A DNA stretch of 59,042 nucleotides from contig PDHQ01000157.1 of assembly GCA_003339415.1 (NCBI GenBank), positions 17,550-76,591 of the forward strand, written 5' to 3'. The notes beneath the pieces were generated by a model. It was not told where the DNA came from, made no database searches, and saw nothing but the letters and a program-made list of their open reading frames with translations. Positions 21,157 through 32,834 of the stretch are shown one piece after another; position 1 is the first letter of the stretch; each line of letters opens with the position of its first letter. A program made the translations under genes and the position numbers. Source of the stretch: Ophiocordyceps camponoti-saundersi (nom. inval.). Lineage: Eukaryota > Ascomycota > Sordariomycetes > Hypocreales > Ophiocordycipitaceae.

Positions 21157-21662
21157 CGTCTGAGCCGTCCGCTCGGCTTTGAAAGAGGATCACTATTGAT
21201 GATGGATTGGAGTGAAGGGGCTAATCGGAGGACCGGAGGCTTCCTCTCCCGTGCTAGTTGAACAGTCATAAGATGGGCAAGTAGTTATTCGCACAACGTA
21301 CTATCCGCACAATAAACACCGAGTCTTCTCAACGTCACATCGTCACTCGTATGTACGGATAGAAACAAAAGCCATACATCATTCAAAACCTCTCTTTCCT
21401 CGAGTGTTTCTCATTTCTTCTTTATATTCGAAACAAGAAACACTTTTCACTTTACGTTATAAGAGAGATGAGACACCGCCTATCCTTCACACGAAAAATC
21501 ACTGCTCGCCATACTGGCTTCAACAACTCATTTCTACTACCGCTACTTCATTGAACCGATAGTGCCATACATAACACCGGCATGACACCAGCGACCCCGT
21601 GGTTTGGCCCCCCTCAAAGCCTAATCATCATCTGAAAAGCTACTGTGCCCGCCGCCCACCGC
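21157..21662. other. Intergenic region upstream of the IMPACT gene
   Basis: About 500 bases, AT-richer than the flanks. No open frame of interest and no recognisable RNA gene. It serves as the IMPACT promoter and the MKT1 3' flank. Confidence 0.55.
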
Positions 21663-24163
21663 TCAAAAGGGCCTGGCGTCTAGGTATGCCTGAGCCCGGA
21701 CCCACGCTTCCCTGTCCGCCGTCGCCAGGTCCTTGCTCTCGAGCGTTTGCAAACCTGTGTTGATGGCTCTCAACAACTTGACGCATAGCCTAAAGTCGTC
21801 CGCTAGAGCCTCTGCAAAGGGCACAAATGTCTTGGGGAACTCGGCCAGGTTTTCCGCACGTGTCTCCTTGCTGTCATTTACATCGTCGTCGTCGAAGAAA
21901 GTCCGCATGGCAACGCCGAGTCCAATGTCCGGTTCGCGCAAAAAGGGAAGCCTGCAGTCGTCAGCTACAACGAAAATGCGACACGCTTGGAGGGTCAACC
22001 ATACCTCTGGCTGATGTCTAGGTAATCGTTCCGCTCCCGCTTGCTCTGCCCGTACATGAACATGGACGCGACGATGGCCTCCATCAAGTCACGAGCCGCC
22101 TCCCGCGCCGCCGACGAGAGAGACCGGAAAGCTAGCAGGCTCTTGTTCAACGGCCCGGTGTACCCATAGACCTGGTGCCGCATCTCGAGCAGCGTCGCGA
22201 GCCGGCTGATGAGCACAAGACTCGACTTGTCCTTGTCGCTGCCCTTGCGAGGCATGCCTGGAAGGCCTTCGACGTACTTACCATTCAAAACGTCGAATCG
22301 AATCAGCTCGAAAGCGAGAAGGGCCGCCTCGCACAGCGCCGGTGTGTGAAGCCGGTCATCGTTGGCTTCCGTCAGCGCCAGCAGAGTGCCCGCCAGCGCG
22401 TTGCCCCACATGGTCAGCTTGTGCTCATCGTCGACGTAGTTTCGCAGGTGCAGGAAGCGCCAGATGGCCACCGAAGTCACCATCTCGGCACTGTCGATGC
22501 CCCGAATGGCCTTGCCCTTGGCCTTTGACGTCTCTATGAACTCGTCATTCAGTAGCACCAGCACCTCTCGAGAGATAGGTCCGGTGAAGTACAGATTTTG
22601 GCAGAATTTGTGCAGGTCAGCCTCCTTGACGTCCCACGTGCCTACCCGCTGCGACGGGGGTGGCTGCAGAGCACGGTGATTAATCTTGTACGAGAACTTT
22701 GTGTCGAACCAGACCCGCATCGTAATGTCCTTGTGGCCGATGCCGCGATGCACCCGAGGAATGATGAGACCAAGCGCCTGCTCTTTGAGCGGCAGGATTT
22801 TTTCTGTCACCAGCTTCCTGTACTCGTCCGATGCGACCCCGTCGAGCGTCGGCTGCACCACGATCTGGCTGTGCGTTATACAATTCAGGTTTCTGGCGCT
22901 GATGAGGCCCGTGCTAAGGTAGTGGAAGAGCTCGGCTGGAAGCTGGAGGCCCAGGTACTCGTGGCTGTCCTTGGTAAGCCGATCAAAGTCGTTGACCCTC
23001 ACCTCGCCGTTCTCGGCCACGAAGATGAAGTGATGGACCGCCATGCGTGCCTTGCGGTATTTGTCGAGCCAATCCGGGTCCTGGGTCTGAAGGATGTCGT
23101 TGAAGGAGGCGCATGCGGTTGTGATGGACTTGTCCGACGTCCGCAGCAGATTGACGGCGTCCATGATGGTCGACGGATTCGGGTACATGGACACATCCAG
23201 AAGTGGAGGAAAGGGCGGGATGAAGGAAGTGCCCGTCATGAGCATGGCGTCGATGAACATGGGTTCACCGACGCTGAGCACGCGCATCACCCTCTTCTTG
23301 GAGAGGAACGTTACCGTTTTGGCCTCCCAATCGAAACTCCGGATGACGGAATCCTTGATCGGATACATGAGCAGCTCCAGGGAGCCCATAACACCGGCAC
23401 ATTGATCCGAGTCGATCAATTCAAAGTAAGCGAGCTGAATAGGAACGGTCAGTCTACATAGTCGACGCGGGAAGGATAAAGGAGTAGCAATACCTGAGCG
23501 CTGGCGTTGTACGGAGGTACGAGAAAGTGCAGGTTTCGTTTCTTAAGGATAACCTGGAGAAGGGGATAGAGGTTTTGAACATTGTAAGCACCTGCGGGCG
23601 AGTCAGCAAGCCGGCGAAGATGAGTAGAAGGGGAGAATAATCTCATACCAGGATTGGCTCCAAAGGTCGCCACAGCTTGTTCGGCTCGGGACTGCAAGTA
23701 CAGCTCCCATGCGTCGTCAGTCTTGAGGTTTGCGGCGCGACGACGACCCAGGGAAACATCGTCCTGCCCCGTAATAGACTGGCCGTCGAAGACGAAAAAG
23801 GGCACAATGCCGTTTCTCTCCCAGTGGTCCAAGTTCTCGTTGATGTGCGTCTGGATGCCGGTCAAGCCGCCTAGGGCGGGTAGAAGTGGCTCGTGAGCAG
23901 GGGGAAGATCGAGTAGATGGTTGAGCCAGTACGTGGCATCGACAGCGATGGCACAGTCTTGCAGGTCTGTGATATCGCAGGTGCTGCGTCGAACAGTGTC
24001 AGTGGACCAGCGACTGAGGGAACGTGAGGAAGTCATACCTAGCTTGGGCATTGATCCAGGTATCTTCGACAAGGACTTGAGTAGGTTCAGACAAGTGCGG
24101 CGTCAGTGTCAGGTCCGGTATCGGTCTGGGACGTGAGGGTTTTTTCTTCTTCTTACACGGCAT
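21663..24163 (-). CDS. mkt1: MKT1-like post-transcriptional regulator (XPG/FEN-fold)
   Basis: Mkt1 acts with Pbp1 on mRNA 3' ends in the cytoplasm (known for yeast). Five exons: 24163-24039, 23983-23649, 23591-23494, 23434-22005 and 21951-21663, giving 758 residues; all four introns are 53 to 59 bp with matching phases. An XPG-N-like part (CAIAVDATYWLNHLL, GIVPFFVFDGQSITG) leads to an XPG-I-like part. There the acidic metal-binding residues of active nucleases are missing: the segment reads PYNASAQLAYFELIDSDQCAG and then MGSLELLMYPIKDS, where FEN-type enzymes have EAEAQ and SEDSDLL. The MKT1 N and C domains follow. The N-terminus begins with a Lys-rich stretch (MPCKKKKKPSRPRP). The exon from 23434 is where the long conserved part begins. 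Confidence 0.88.
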
Positions 24164-24772
24164 CTTGAAAAGAACGGAGAAAGAAACACAAGAAAAAAGA
24201 AAAACAACGAAGGCGACGGAAAAGCCACTGGTCGTGCTTCGGCCGACGTAGGAGAAAAGGACGGACGATTGTTGACAGGGCACAGAGAGGAGAGAGGGGG
24301 GGGGAAGGGGAAAGAGCGGAAAGAGGCGGACCCTGCTTCCGCTATTCAAAGAGCGGCAGTCACACAGGAGCAGACATGAAGCTTGGGTAAAAAAAAAGGG
24401 AAAGACCAGACGAGAAAGTCCCCGCGAGGATGCAGAGGTTCGGGGACGAAAAGGCCACAAGGTGAGGGACTGGTTGTGGATGCGGTGGTGGTGAAAGCGA
24501 AATTGGGGGGGGGAGGGGAGAACGAAGTGAAGCTTTCCGGGTCTTGTCGCGTTATCGACTTACCTAATCAATAGCTAGGTAAGCTGGCTGGCCACGAGGG
24601 GAGGCTGACCACCTGTAACACCTGTAGGCTGCCCTATCAGGCTACGGACAGCGCCACACGCCACAAGGCTGTGCACCTGGATAGGTAGACATTACGTCAT
24701 CGTAGGTAGTAAATATCGTGACGCTCCTCATCTCAGCTTTACCCAGTCCCTGGATTTCTCACACTACTACAA
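24164..24772. promoter_or_regulatory. Divergent promoter region of MKT1 and the 2OG oxygenase
   Basis: About 610 bases between divergent starts, with purine-rich runs (G tracts near 24297 and 24505) and CTACCTAATCAATAGCTAGGTAAG-like sequence near 24562-24583. No gene was seen. Confidence 0.5.
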
Positions 24773-26127
24773 ATGGCTTCCGCCGCCGCCGCCGCCCCCA
24801 TACCTCTCATTGACCTCGCTGCCGACCAAGCCTTGGTCGCCGCACAGCTCGTCGCCGCCGCCGAGGACCATGGCTTCATATATATCCGAAACCTTGGCCT
24901 TGACATCCCTACATCAGACATCGATCGTGCCTTTGCTCTGGCAAGTCCACAGGCCCCTACTTGCTCATCGTCCTTTTTCTGAACGGACTATTCAACTTGA
25001 CTAGTGCGAGAAGCTCTTCGCCGCGCCTATGGAGGAGAAGCGCAGATGTCTCATTCACAGAAATCGTGGCTGGGGCGGCATGCACACGGAGACGCTGGAT
25101 CCCAGTAAGCAAAAGGTGAGCAAGCCTGAAGAAGATGAATAAGATCAAGCCAGGGAAAGACCCCCGTCTCAACTCATTCTATTCTCACCTAGCTTGGGGA
25201 TTTCAAAGAGTGAGACGCATGGCATACTCGGCTCGTGTCAATCCTCGCCCGTCCACCACGTCCGGCTAACTGCAGATAACCAAACTCGAGAGCGTTCAAC
25301 TTTGGCGAATTCGTCGATGGAAAGGCTCAGCAGCCGCTGCCTGCCACCATCGAAGCCGATGAGCCCACCATTAATGCCTTTTCAAATTCGTGCCGCAACA
25401 TGTGCCAACGCATCCTCCATCTACTCGGATTAGGCCTAGACGTAAGGATCCCCCGATGATATCACTTAGTACTCTCGCTCTATCTCTGATTGTGAATCTT
25501 GCTTTTCTCCAGGTCGGCGACTTCTTCTCTTCTGCCCATTTCACCACGCAGGACGGCTCCGGCACGATCTTACGCTTCCTCCGCTATCCGGCGCCGGATT
25601 CGACGCCACATTCGAGGGAAGACTTCCGTGCCGGAGCCCACTCCGACTACGGCTCCATTACCTTGCTCTTTCGGCTCAAGGGCCAGGCCGGTCTCGAAAT
25701 TTTAACTCGAGACGGCACTTGGGCCCCTGTGCCCGTCTGCCCCCCCGGAACGGAGAACGACCCTAGCCCCCCAATCCTCGTTAACATTGGTGACCTTCTT
25801 TCCTACTGGACAAACGGCCTGTTCAGGAGCACCGTCCACAGGGTTGCCTTTCCCACTGCCAGCTCCGGCGCTATTGAAGGCGAATCCGCCTCCGGAACTA
25901 GATACTCAATTGCCTTCTTCTGTCATCCGGAGCACGCCAGCCGGCTGGAACCTGTGCCCAGCCAGCGAGTCAAGGACTACCGGCCTGATGCGGGAACGCT
26001 GAATGCAAATCCGTATGCTGAGAGGAAGGTCATGACTGCCGAGGAACACTTATCCATGAGGTTGAAAGAGAGCTACGGAGCCTTGTATGACGGCAATGGC
26101 AAGGAAGGCCGCAGCTCCGAAGACTAG
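24773..26127 (+). CDS. 2-oxoglutarate/Fe(II)-dependent dioxygenase (isopenicillin-N-synthase fold)
   Basis: Five exons: 24773-24940, 25005-25115, 25193-25209, 25291-25441 and 25513-26127, giving 353 residues. The first intron begins GCAAGT, a GC-AG intron; no GT donor nearby keeps the frame. A 17-nt exon (LGDFK) joins to EAFNFGEFVDG, a sequence typical of this family. The N-terminal DIOX_N region (IPLIDLA, DHGFIYIRN) is followed by the catalytic jelly roll. Iron ligands are in AHSDYGSITLLF (His, Asp) and STVHRV (His), and the 2-oxoglutarate Arg is in TRYSIAFF. Substrate unknown; fungal members act in secondary metabolism, plant-like oxidations or detoxification. No biosynthetic cluster surrounds it. 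The 3' end lies 73 bases from the convergent ligase gene. Confidence 0.9.
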
Positions 26128-26200
26128 ATGCTCATTGATCGCCACGGCAGTGCTGCTCATACTCCCCCCATCGTAGCTTAACAAATACTATTGAACTGGG

Positions 26201-29200
26201 TCAGCAGTATCCGCAGTGCCACCTTCGCCAAGGGTCACTGAAGCCATCATAATTTCGCTTCAATGGACGACTCTTATCCTCGGCGATCGAGATATTCCTC
26301 AAGACACGCCAGTCGTAGACAGTGATCCAGGTTCGTAGATGGTGCGGCAGGTCTCTCTGTAATTCATCGATGCGCGCCACGAGCGCCTTGGACTCGGCCG
26401 CGTCTGGGCCGATGGTGTCGACGAGGAGCATCAGCTTCGACTGATCCCTCCTCGCTTCATGCATATGTGCTGTCAGGTTCGTCGTATCGTCTATCCCCGT
26501 CTTGGACTCGCCAGCTGGCTCTTTCAGCGATTTCAACCACGCGTCTGCTAAAGCGACGGAGCCAAGCACGCCGTGAGCCTTCAACAGCGCAGCAGGCTCC
26601 GCGTCGTCAATGATGGAGGCTGAGGAGACGAGAATGGTATACGCAGTCAGTTTGCAGTTCGAAGCGGCGTAGGAGCATTGCGTCACAGGGTTCGGAGTAT
26701 CAGTAGACCAAGATGCTGCCTCTAGGTCTCGACCCCTTGCGACGCCGCCCTGAGCTCTGTTCCCGTCTAGTGAGGCAGGCTTTCGCGTACGAGAGGCCTC
26801 AACATCCCGCGCGCAAGCATTCTCGCAAGCTTGCTGTAAATCTCCTGACTTAGCCTTCTCCGACATGATCTCTTCGCGAAGCAACGACAAATTGCCGCTC
26901 AGATCGAGTAGAGGCTCGCGAGATCCGTGGCCCGCAGGTAGTAGTGATGCTGCCTCAGGCTCCCGTGACCTGCGTCGCTTGCGTGTCTTTGACCTGGTAT
27001 CGAGCGGGGAAGTTGATTGCTTCTGAGCGCAGCCGGCCGGTGGCTTCAGTTGCTGACATGGAAACAAAACGCGAGGCTTAGTCCAGGCACGAGCTGATTC
27101 TTCATTGGCTATGTTCTCGTCATCACTAATCACAATAGGCGACGCGTCGAAACCATGTTGCGAAGTCGTCTGGGTTGACTTAGCGGGCGACGGAGTCGAA
27201 ACTGTCGTCGCCGTTGATTGCGTGGCAGTGTCGACGGGAAGCCTCCTAGGATCAGCCTCTTCCAGCCTTGCGATCCACTCGAGATTCTCCTGACTGTCGT
27301 CGTCAGCCTCCGGCAATGTTGTCGCGCTCTGCGCCATAGCCTGCAGTTCATCAAAGGAGACGGTGTCTCGAAAATCGCGATCAAAATGTATCTTCGAAAC
27401 ACACGGAAACCGCAGCGTCCAGAAGCCCGTGTTTCCAGGTTTGTCGAAGCTGAAGCACCTGATATCAAAAACCAGCGGGTTTCCAAAGGCCACGAGCATC
27501 GGCGAGTCTGTCTCAATACCCTTGGGAACTTTGAGCCTGGTCGCCTGGTTTTCAGAGACGCTGATCGGGGAAGGGAAGCTGGATGAGAGTACCATCTTCA
27601 GCTGCGAAGCGTTAAGCTCAACAGCTGCGACGACGGTAAAGACAGGGGTCGCTTTCCACCTGAGCACCTGCTCCTTGTTTTCAAGACAACCGAGGTAGAA
27701 CTGCGTCCACTGCAAATTGGGGATGTTGTAGGTCTTGGCCTTGGAGGCGTCGAAGCCGGCGCCGACCACGGCAAAATCCCCAACGTCACCCAGGTTGCCA
27801 ATGTACTCCTTTTTGAATTTGATGCAGCGCCCAGTAAAAGGCAGATCGTGACGATAGAAGTTGAAGTATGGGTCGTCTGGCTTGAGCACTAGACCCTCGC
27901 CCTTTGCCACGATCACTTGAGCGAACGCTTTGCGCAGATCCGAGACAGCGTAGGGATGCTCGAAGTCGACAACCTGCCTCGGTACAAAATCCGCGCGTCC
28001 TTTCACCGCATGAACCGTCTTTCGCAGTAATTCGAACCGCTCGGAGCGGCGGACATTTAGGAGAGACCGGTCGTCTATGAGAAGCATGTCAAAGTAAATG
28101 ATCATCAACTCCTCGCAAGCATCGGGTCTGTCGCCGTCAGTTAGCCGTCGGCGGTAGATCCGGCAACGACATACCGGGAGTCGTCACCCGTGTTTAAGAA
28201 CAAGCCTCTGCGGGTGACGTGGTTCCTGATCCTGTGAAAGGGAAGAATCTTGTTCTCCTGCAGCAGGGATTAGTATCGGCTTCAAGACACGGCGGCGTAG
28301 TCGACCTTACGCGGTGACTGTACACGACCAGCTCGCCCTCGAGGATACATTTAGTCCGGAAGTTGCAATCAGTACGGCCAATCCGAAGGGACTCGTAGAT
28401 GGCGCTTCGAACACGTCAGAAAAACACTTCATCACGACAGGTTGACGGAGACGACATACCCGTGCAAGCCCTGTCTATCCTCCGTACTGTCCTTGCCACT
28501 CTTGGAAAAGATCTGTAGAGATTGCTTAGCGGTAACATCGACATGTATCTGGCAATATTCTCCGTCAATCTTTTCTTCGATGCTCATGCGGCCGTAACCC
28601 AAGTTGAAGCAATGTTTGATGCTTCGCGCCTTGAGCCAGTTTTGTCTTCCTACTTTGACGCCGACCTCGGGTTTAAGCGACAACAGTACGGTGCGGTCGA
28701 TCTTCGCTGTAAGCGCAGAGTCCCGTAAAAGCTCGCCCTTGACATGCCGAAGCATGCGGATAGCGGCCGTAAAATCGTCCTGTATCTTGATCATCGATGG
28801 GAGAAGAGGATGGCAACAGGCGAAGACGACGTTAGGATCGAGGATGACGGGCTGAAAATTCTTAAGAACAAGTCTTGTAAACCATTTAGCTTCTGCTGGA
28901 TCCAGACGTCGATAAATGCACTCTAGATCGTCGCGGTTGCCCTGGGCCACTGATTTACGGGAGCGGCGAATCGCCGGGGAGCTCCATCTGATGCCTGAAG
29001 CCAAGTCATGCAGAAGGACGTCCAACTCTTCCACGGTGACTCTATCATGACTGTTGCTCACAGGATTTGGCTGAAACGAGGTATCAATACCAGACTAAGC
29101 AAGAGCTTAAGGTGGGTAAGTAACCAACAGTGGCTTTCAAGATGCGCTCGACGCAGTCGGCCAGATCTAGTCCCAGGCCGGGCTGTCTGTATCTGGCCAG

Positions 29201-29464
29201 CTCAGCGACGCGGGAGGAACCGAGCATCAAAGCCCGGGCAATAATCTTTTCAAGAGAGGCGACTTGGATACAGTAGACACGGTCCGTCCGCTTCTCCGGA
29301 AGCAGCGTCGACAGCAGGGCGCCAAGGTCGACGTCGTGAGCATGAATGGAGGAACGATGATGGGCAAACCAGTCGGCAACAACCTTTGAATTCGACTTGC
29401 CGGTGCTGCAAAGCCGCTCGCACTCGTCCAGAAGGCGACAGACGAGGAAAAAGTGCAGAGGCAT
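26201..29464 (-). CDS. Fungal ATP-dependent DNA ligase-family protein
   Basis: Five exons: 29464-29129, 29070-28460, 28404-28311, 28257-28175 and 28127-26201, giving 1016 residues. An N-terminal helical ligase domain (PLHFFLVCRLLDECERL) precedes the nucleotidyltransferase domain. Motif I is EEKIDGEYCQIHV with the adenylated Lys in KxDG; motif III-like TKCILEGELVVYS, motif IV GEGLVLKP and motif V CIKFKKEYI are present, so catalysis looks possible. An OB-fold part follows, then a long disordered C-terminal region with a basic cluster (KTRKRRRSREPE). I see no BRCT repeats, so it is not a standard Lig4. An upstream in-frame ATG at 29500 is possible. The first intron uses an unusual donor GTTGGT; phase and conservation support it. 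Role in repair or mating-type/telomere work is unknown. Confidence 0.83.
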
Positions 29465-30888
29465 GATGCAGATCGGCGAGATGGTCAGAGGATGAGTCAA
29501 CGTCCTGACGATATATCCGGCTCCTTCAAGGATCGGTGCCTGCTGATGACGCGAGGCTTAACGCGATTGAACACGCGACATGCACGGGACATCACGTGAG
29601 CTGCTTAAGCCTTGACAGAGCTGCCGGTCTCACGTAACCAGATCCACTGTTCACTGAGATGACTTGGTGGCCGTCTCGCTGTGACAGTGATGATGGTGGT
29701 GGTCGTCATTAGGGACTGTCAGGCTGATGATGAATTGCACTGCATACTAGATAGTGTCGTAGGAGTAGGACCTAGGCTCGTATAGTCCTCGCCGTATCCG
29801 TACTTAACGGAGCTCTAAAATTGGCGTTTGCTGCCATCTAACAAGGAATAGCGGCATGCACACATGCCCACTATCCATGCACGTGATCAGCGACAACCAC
29901 CAATTCCTTGTTGTTGACTTCGGGCTCCTCGAACTTGTGGTGGGAAATGAGCTTTGGCCAAGCTCTCCTCCGCACGCTCGACCGAAGTCCTTTACAGGGG
30001 CGATGCTTGTCTCCCCACCCCTGTAGCCCTGTATCGTATGGAAGCTCATTGGTCAGCCGGCCCCCTCATCGCGGGCGAAACCACTGCAAGTAAACAAAGA
30101 GCCGGAACAGCTCCCCGCAAGGTGGTATCGCAGAGGCATGTGCGTCTCCCATGGCGTTGAACGAGTGTCATCGGCAGCATCTGGTCCTGTCGGGCTCGCT
30201 ACTGAACTCCCTACCTTGGTTTCCCTAAACATGCATCCGACTAGAGCCTAGTAACACCTATTGCGCGGCCGTTGCCATGGACAACCCGCGACAACGGCCG
30301 CCCGCCCTGCCTTCGACTAGAAGGCATGGAGCCGATACCTCTCTCCGAGGTACCTGCGCCGCACGCCACCTCCGCAGCGATACGCCGGCCCCGGTACCTG
30401 GTCAAGGCTCTCCCTCTCCCACGTGGGCCTCCGCTTCCGCTTTGCTTTGTCCTCCACTGTTGTTATCTCCCAGGCCCATCAACTGAACTGAACGGTCAGG
30501 ACGCGCGCTCATGGCTTCCTCCTCGCTTCCGGCTCGTCTTCCTCAAGCCGAATCCGTTGAGCGACGATGAGCAGCGACTGTTGCTCCTGTCCTCGCCATC
30601 GCTCCTTTCCTCATGACGGCCTTTCTGCTAAGGCTGTGCTTCATCAACAACCTCTCTCATCGTCTCCCGGATGACTATCGCCATTACACTCAGGCCCACT
30701 ATAAGACGCTTGCTGCTAGGGCCGCTCGCCAGAGGCTCCGAAGAGCTATCCGCGCCTCGTCCACTCGCTCTCTCCAGACGCGGCGTCGGAGGCACGGCAG
30801 CCAGTCCTTCCAGTCGCCGCTTCGGATACGCGGCCTGATTCACCATTCGCCGAGCCCTCTTTCGCCCTCTAAAGCTGCAGCAGAGGCC
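29465..30888. other. Intergenic region between the ligase and DUF4048-type genes
   Basis: About 1.4 kb between divergent genes. ATCACGTGAG lies at 29591-29600, about 130 bases upstream of the ligase start. An open frame in the DUF4048 frame reaches back to 30613, and two short open frames begin near 30272; these are Pro/Arg/Leu-rich and unlike any protein I know, so I treat them as leader sequence. An upstream exon of the DUF4048 gene cannot be excluded. Confidence 0.45.
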
Positions 30889-32422
30889 ATGGAACCTTCC
30901 CCTCCCGCCATGAGGGACTCCTCACTCGACCAGCACTGCTGTTCCGCAGATCAATACCTGCCCGAATCGGTCTCGGATACGCCACGAGCCAGCCACAGGA
31001 AGCAGCAGCCAGCCGCCAATGCCATTTCAAGTACTGATGCAACCGCCGACTCCTTGCCTACCGAGCCTGGCCGCTGCCTACGCCGGCCGCGTCCGGCCTC
31101 AGTAGCGAGCCGTGCATTCAATCGTCTCTCTTTAACTATCCCCATCGCTCCGCCCACCAGTGGTCCGTCGCGACCGGCCCCGGCTTCGGTGGCTCCGCCC
31201 CCGATCCCACAGACGGCCGTCGAGACACCAAAGCTCCCCCTATCATCTGATGCCAACGACTTTATAATAGCGGTCGCCGCACAGGAACGCAGGGTGTTGG
31301 AGCTGAGAGAGGAGCTGGCTCGTGCCGAGGCAGAGCTCGCTTTGCTCAAGAGTCGGTGGTCTGAAGAGCCGCGTGCCAACAAGGGTCCTGCTCAAGCTGT
31401 GGACTTGTCCGGAAGCGCCCCCTTGGATGCGACAGACGACGCGAGCTTGGCATCGCGACGCAGCGCAGAGCTGGATCGCAGAAAGTTTCTGCTTCAGTCG
31501 CAGGGTTTAACCAATGACACACCTCAGAGCAATCGCCGCAAAGTCATAAGAGGCGGTCACGCGCGGACGCTTTCGCTCCTCTCACCGTCTCGTATGAGTT
31601 CTGAGATTTCGCTGCCCGGTCATAACGTGCTGGGGGCAACGGACCCGCGACCGGTCCAGACGGCGACGGCACGTTCCGCTCAGCTGAAGCGTGCATCGTG
31701 GCAGCCGCGGTCGGTGCAGAACTCGCCCACAGTGCCGCAGCTTGTTGAAGAGATTAAGTTGGGACTGCGAGCCTTTGTCGACGACCTTCGGCAGATAACT
31801 GTGGGCGACGAGCCCGTCCGCGTGGCCCCCACGAGCAGGGGGCCATCGGCAGCCAGTCGGAGAGGGTCGGCAGGGGGGCCGGAGCGGCTGCGGAGCGGTC
31901 TCGCGTCAGTATCACAGGCAAGTACGCCTTGCCCGGCCATGGCCTCGCCTATGCTAGAGAGTCGGATGTTGGCCGCGGCACGCATCGAGCGACCTAAGCC
32001 TGTGAAGAGCAAGCCGTTTTCCTGGACGCCGCTGGGATTCGACTCGATGGATGACAGCGACTGGAGTAACTGGGAGTCGCCCAGCGCGAGTAAGACGACT
32101 CGTTGGAGCGGCTCCACCGTCAACAGCGGAGGGGAAACGGAGGAAATCGGGTCTATACCCGAGGTGCGGGAGGATGGCTATTCGCCCGAGTAGGTCTTGA
32201 CTGATGACAGCGAGAAGGATGCGGGCTAACTGAAATGCGCGCAGAAAATCGAGGGTCGGCGGCAAGCCTAGGCTCGAGGAGATGCTTCCCGACATGATGA
32301 ATAGGCTGCCATCAGGCAATGTCATGCGCAAGACCAGCGGCTGGATGGACGAGTGGGAGAAGTCGCTGGTAGCGCCAGAATCCGATGACCAGGAGAATCA
32401 GGGTCCCGTGACGACGACTTGA
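30889..32422 (+). CDS. DUF4048-type fungal protein with short coiled coil
   Basis: Function unknown. The main exon runs from ATG 30889 (frame open back to 30613). The protein is Ser/Pro/Arg-rich and mostly disordered, with one predicted coiled coil near residues 130 to 160 (QERRVLELREELARAEAELA). A conserved-looking block is VPQLVEEIKLGLRAFVDDLR, and the end is rich in WS motifs (SDWSNWESPS, TTRWSGST). The frame stops at 32193, but a strong branch and acceptor (GGCTAACTG ... GCGCAG, ending 32244) leads into KSRVGGKPRLEEMLPDMMNR and GWMDEWEKSL, stop at 32422. The matching donor is probably GTCTAT at 32151, the weak point of the model. The family name is from general resemblance and is tentative; homologues bear Ser-rich phosphoprotein features. 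Confidence 0.6.
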
Positions 32423-32834
32423 TGTGAGGACAGGGCTCGGTTTGTCTGAATATCGAAAGAAGTCGTAAGGACGATTTATGACGGATACGACGTCATACGA
32501 CGGCACATGACGCACTATTTCCTCTCTTATCTAACTTTATCTGCTGCCCGTTGCTGCTGCCCGTGGCTCGTGATGATCCTTGACAACGTAGCTCTGGTGA
32601 AGATTTGATGTTGAAGGCCGGCTGTACTGGCTCCGCGAGTGGTTTCTAGGCACTTGACAAGTCGATGCTACGACCGAGGGCGAATCTTCGCGTTAAACAG
32701 TGTGCCCGGAGTTGAACTATATCACGTGATACAACGCATGGTTCCGCGGCCACGAACAATATCCTTGGGCCGAAGACCGGAGTCTCGATAGACTCGAGAG
32801 ACAATTGCATGCATACATCAAACCGACAGAGCAG
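32423..32834. other. Intergenic region upstream of the Rieske gene
   Basis: About 410 bases. A perfect palindrome ATCACGTGAT lies at 32721-32730, about 105 bases before the Rieske start. No other coding signal. Confidence 0.55.
32721..32730. promoter_or_regulatory. ATCACGTGAT palindrome
   Basis: A 10-bp perfect palindrome with the CACGTG core of bHLH (Cbf1-like) sites, positioned as a proximal promoter element of the Rieske gene. Function is inferred. Confidence 0.45.

Noticed and set aside
30272..30616. Small protein gene upstream of the DUF4048-type gene
   Set aside because: Pro/Arg/Leu-rich overlapping frames without domain or signal; more likely 5' leader.
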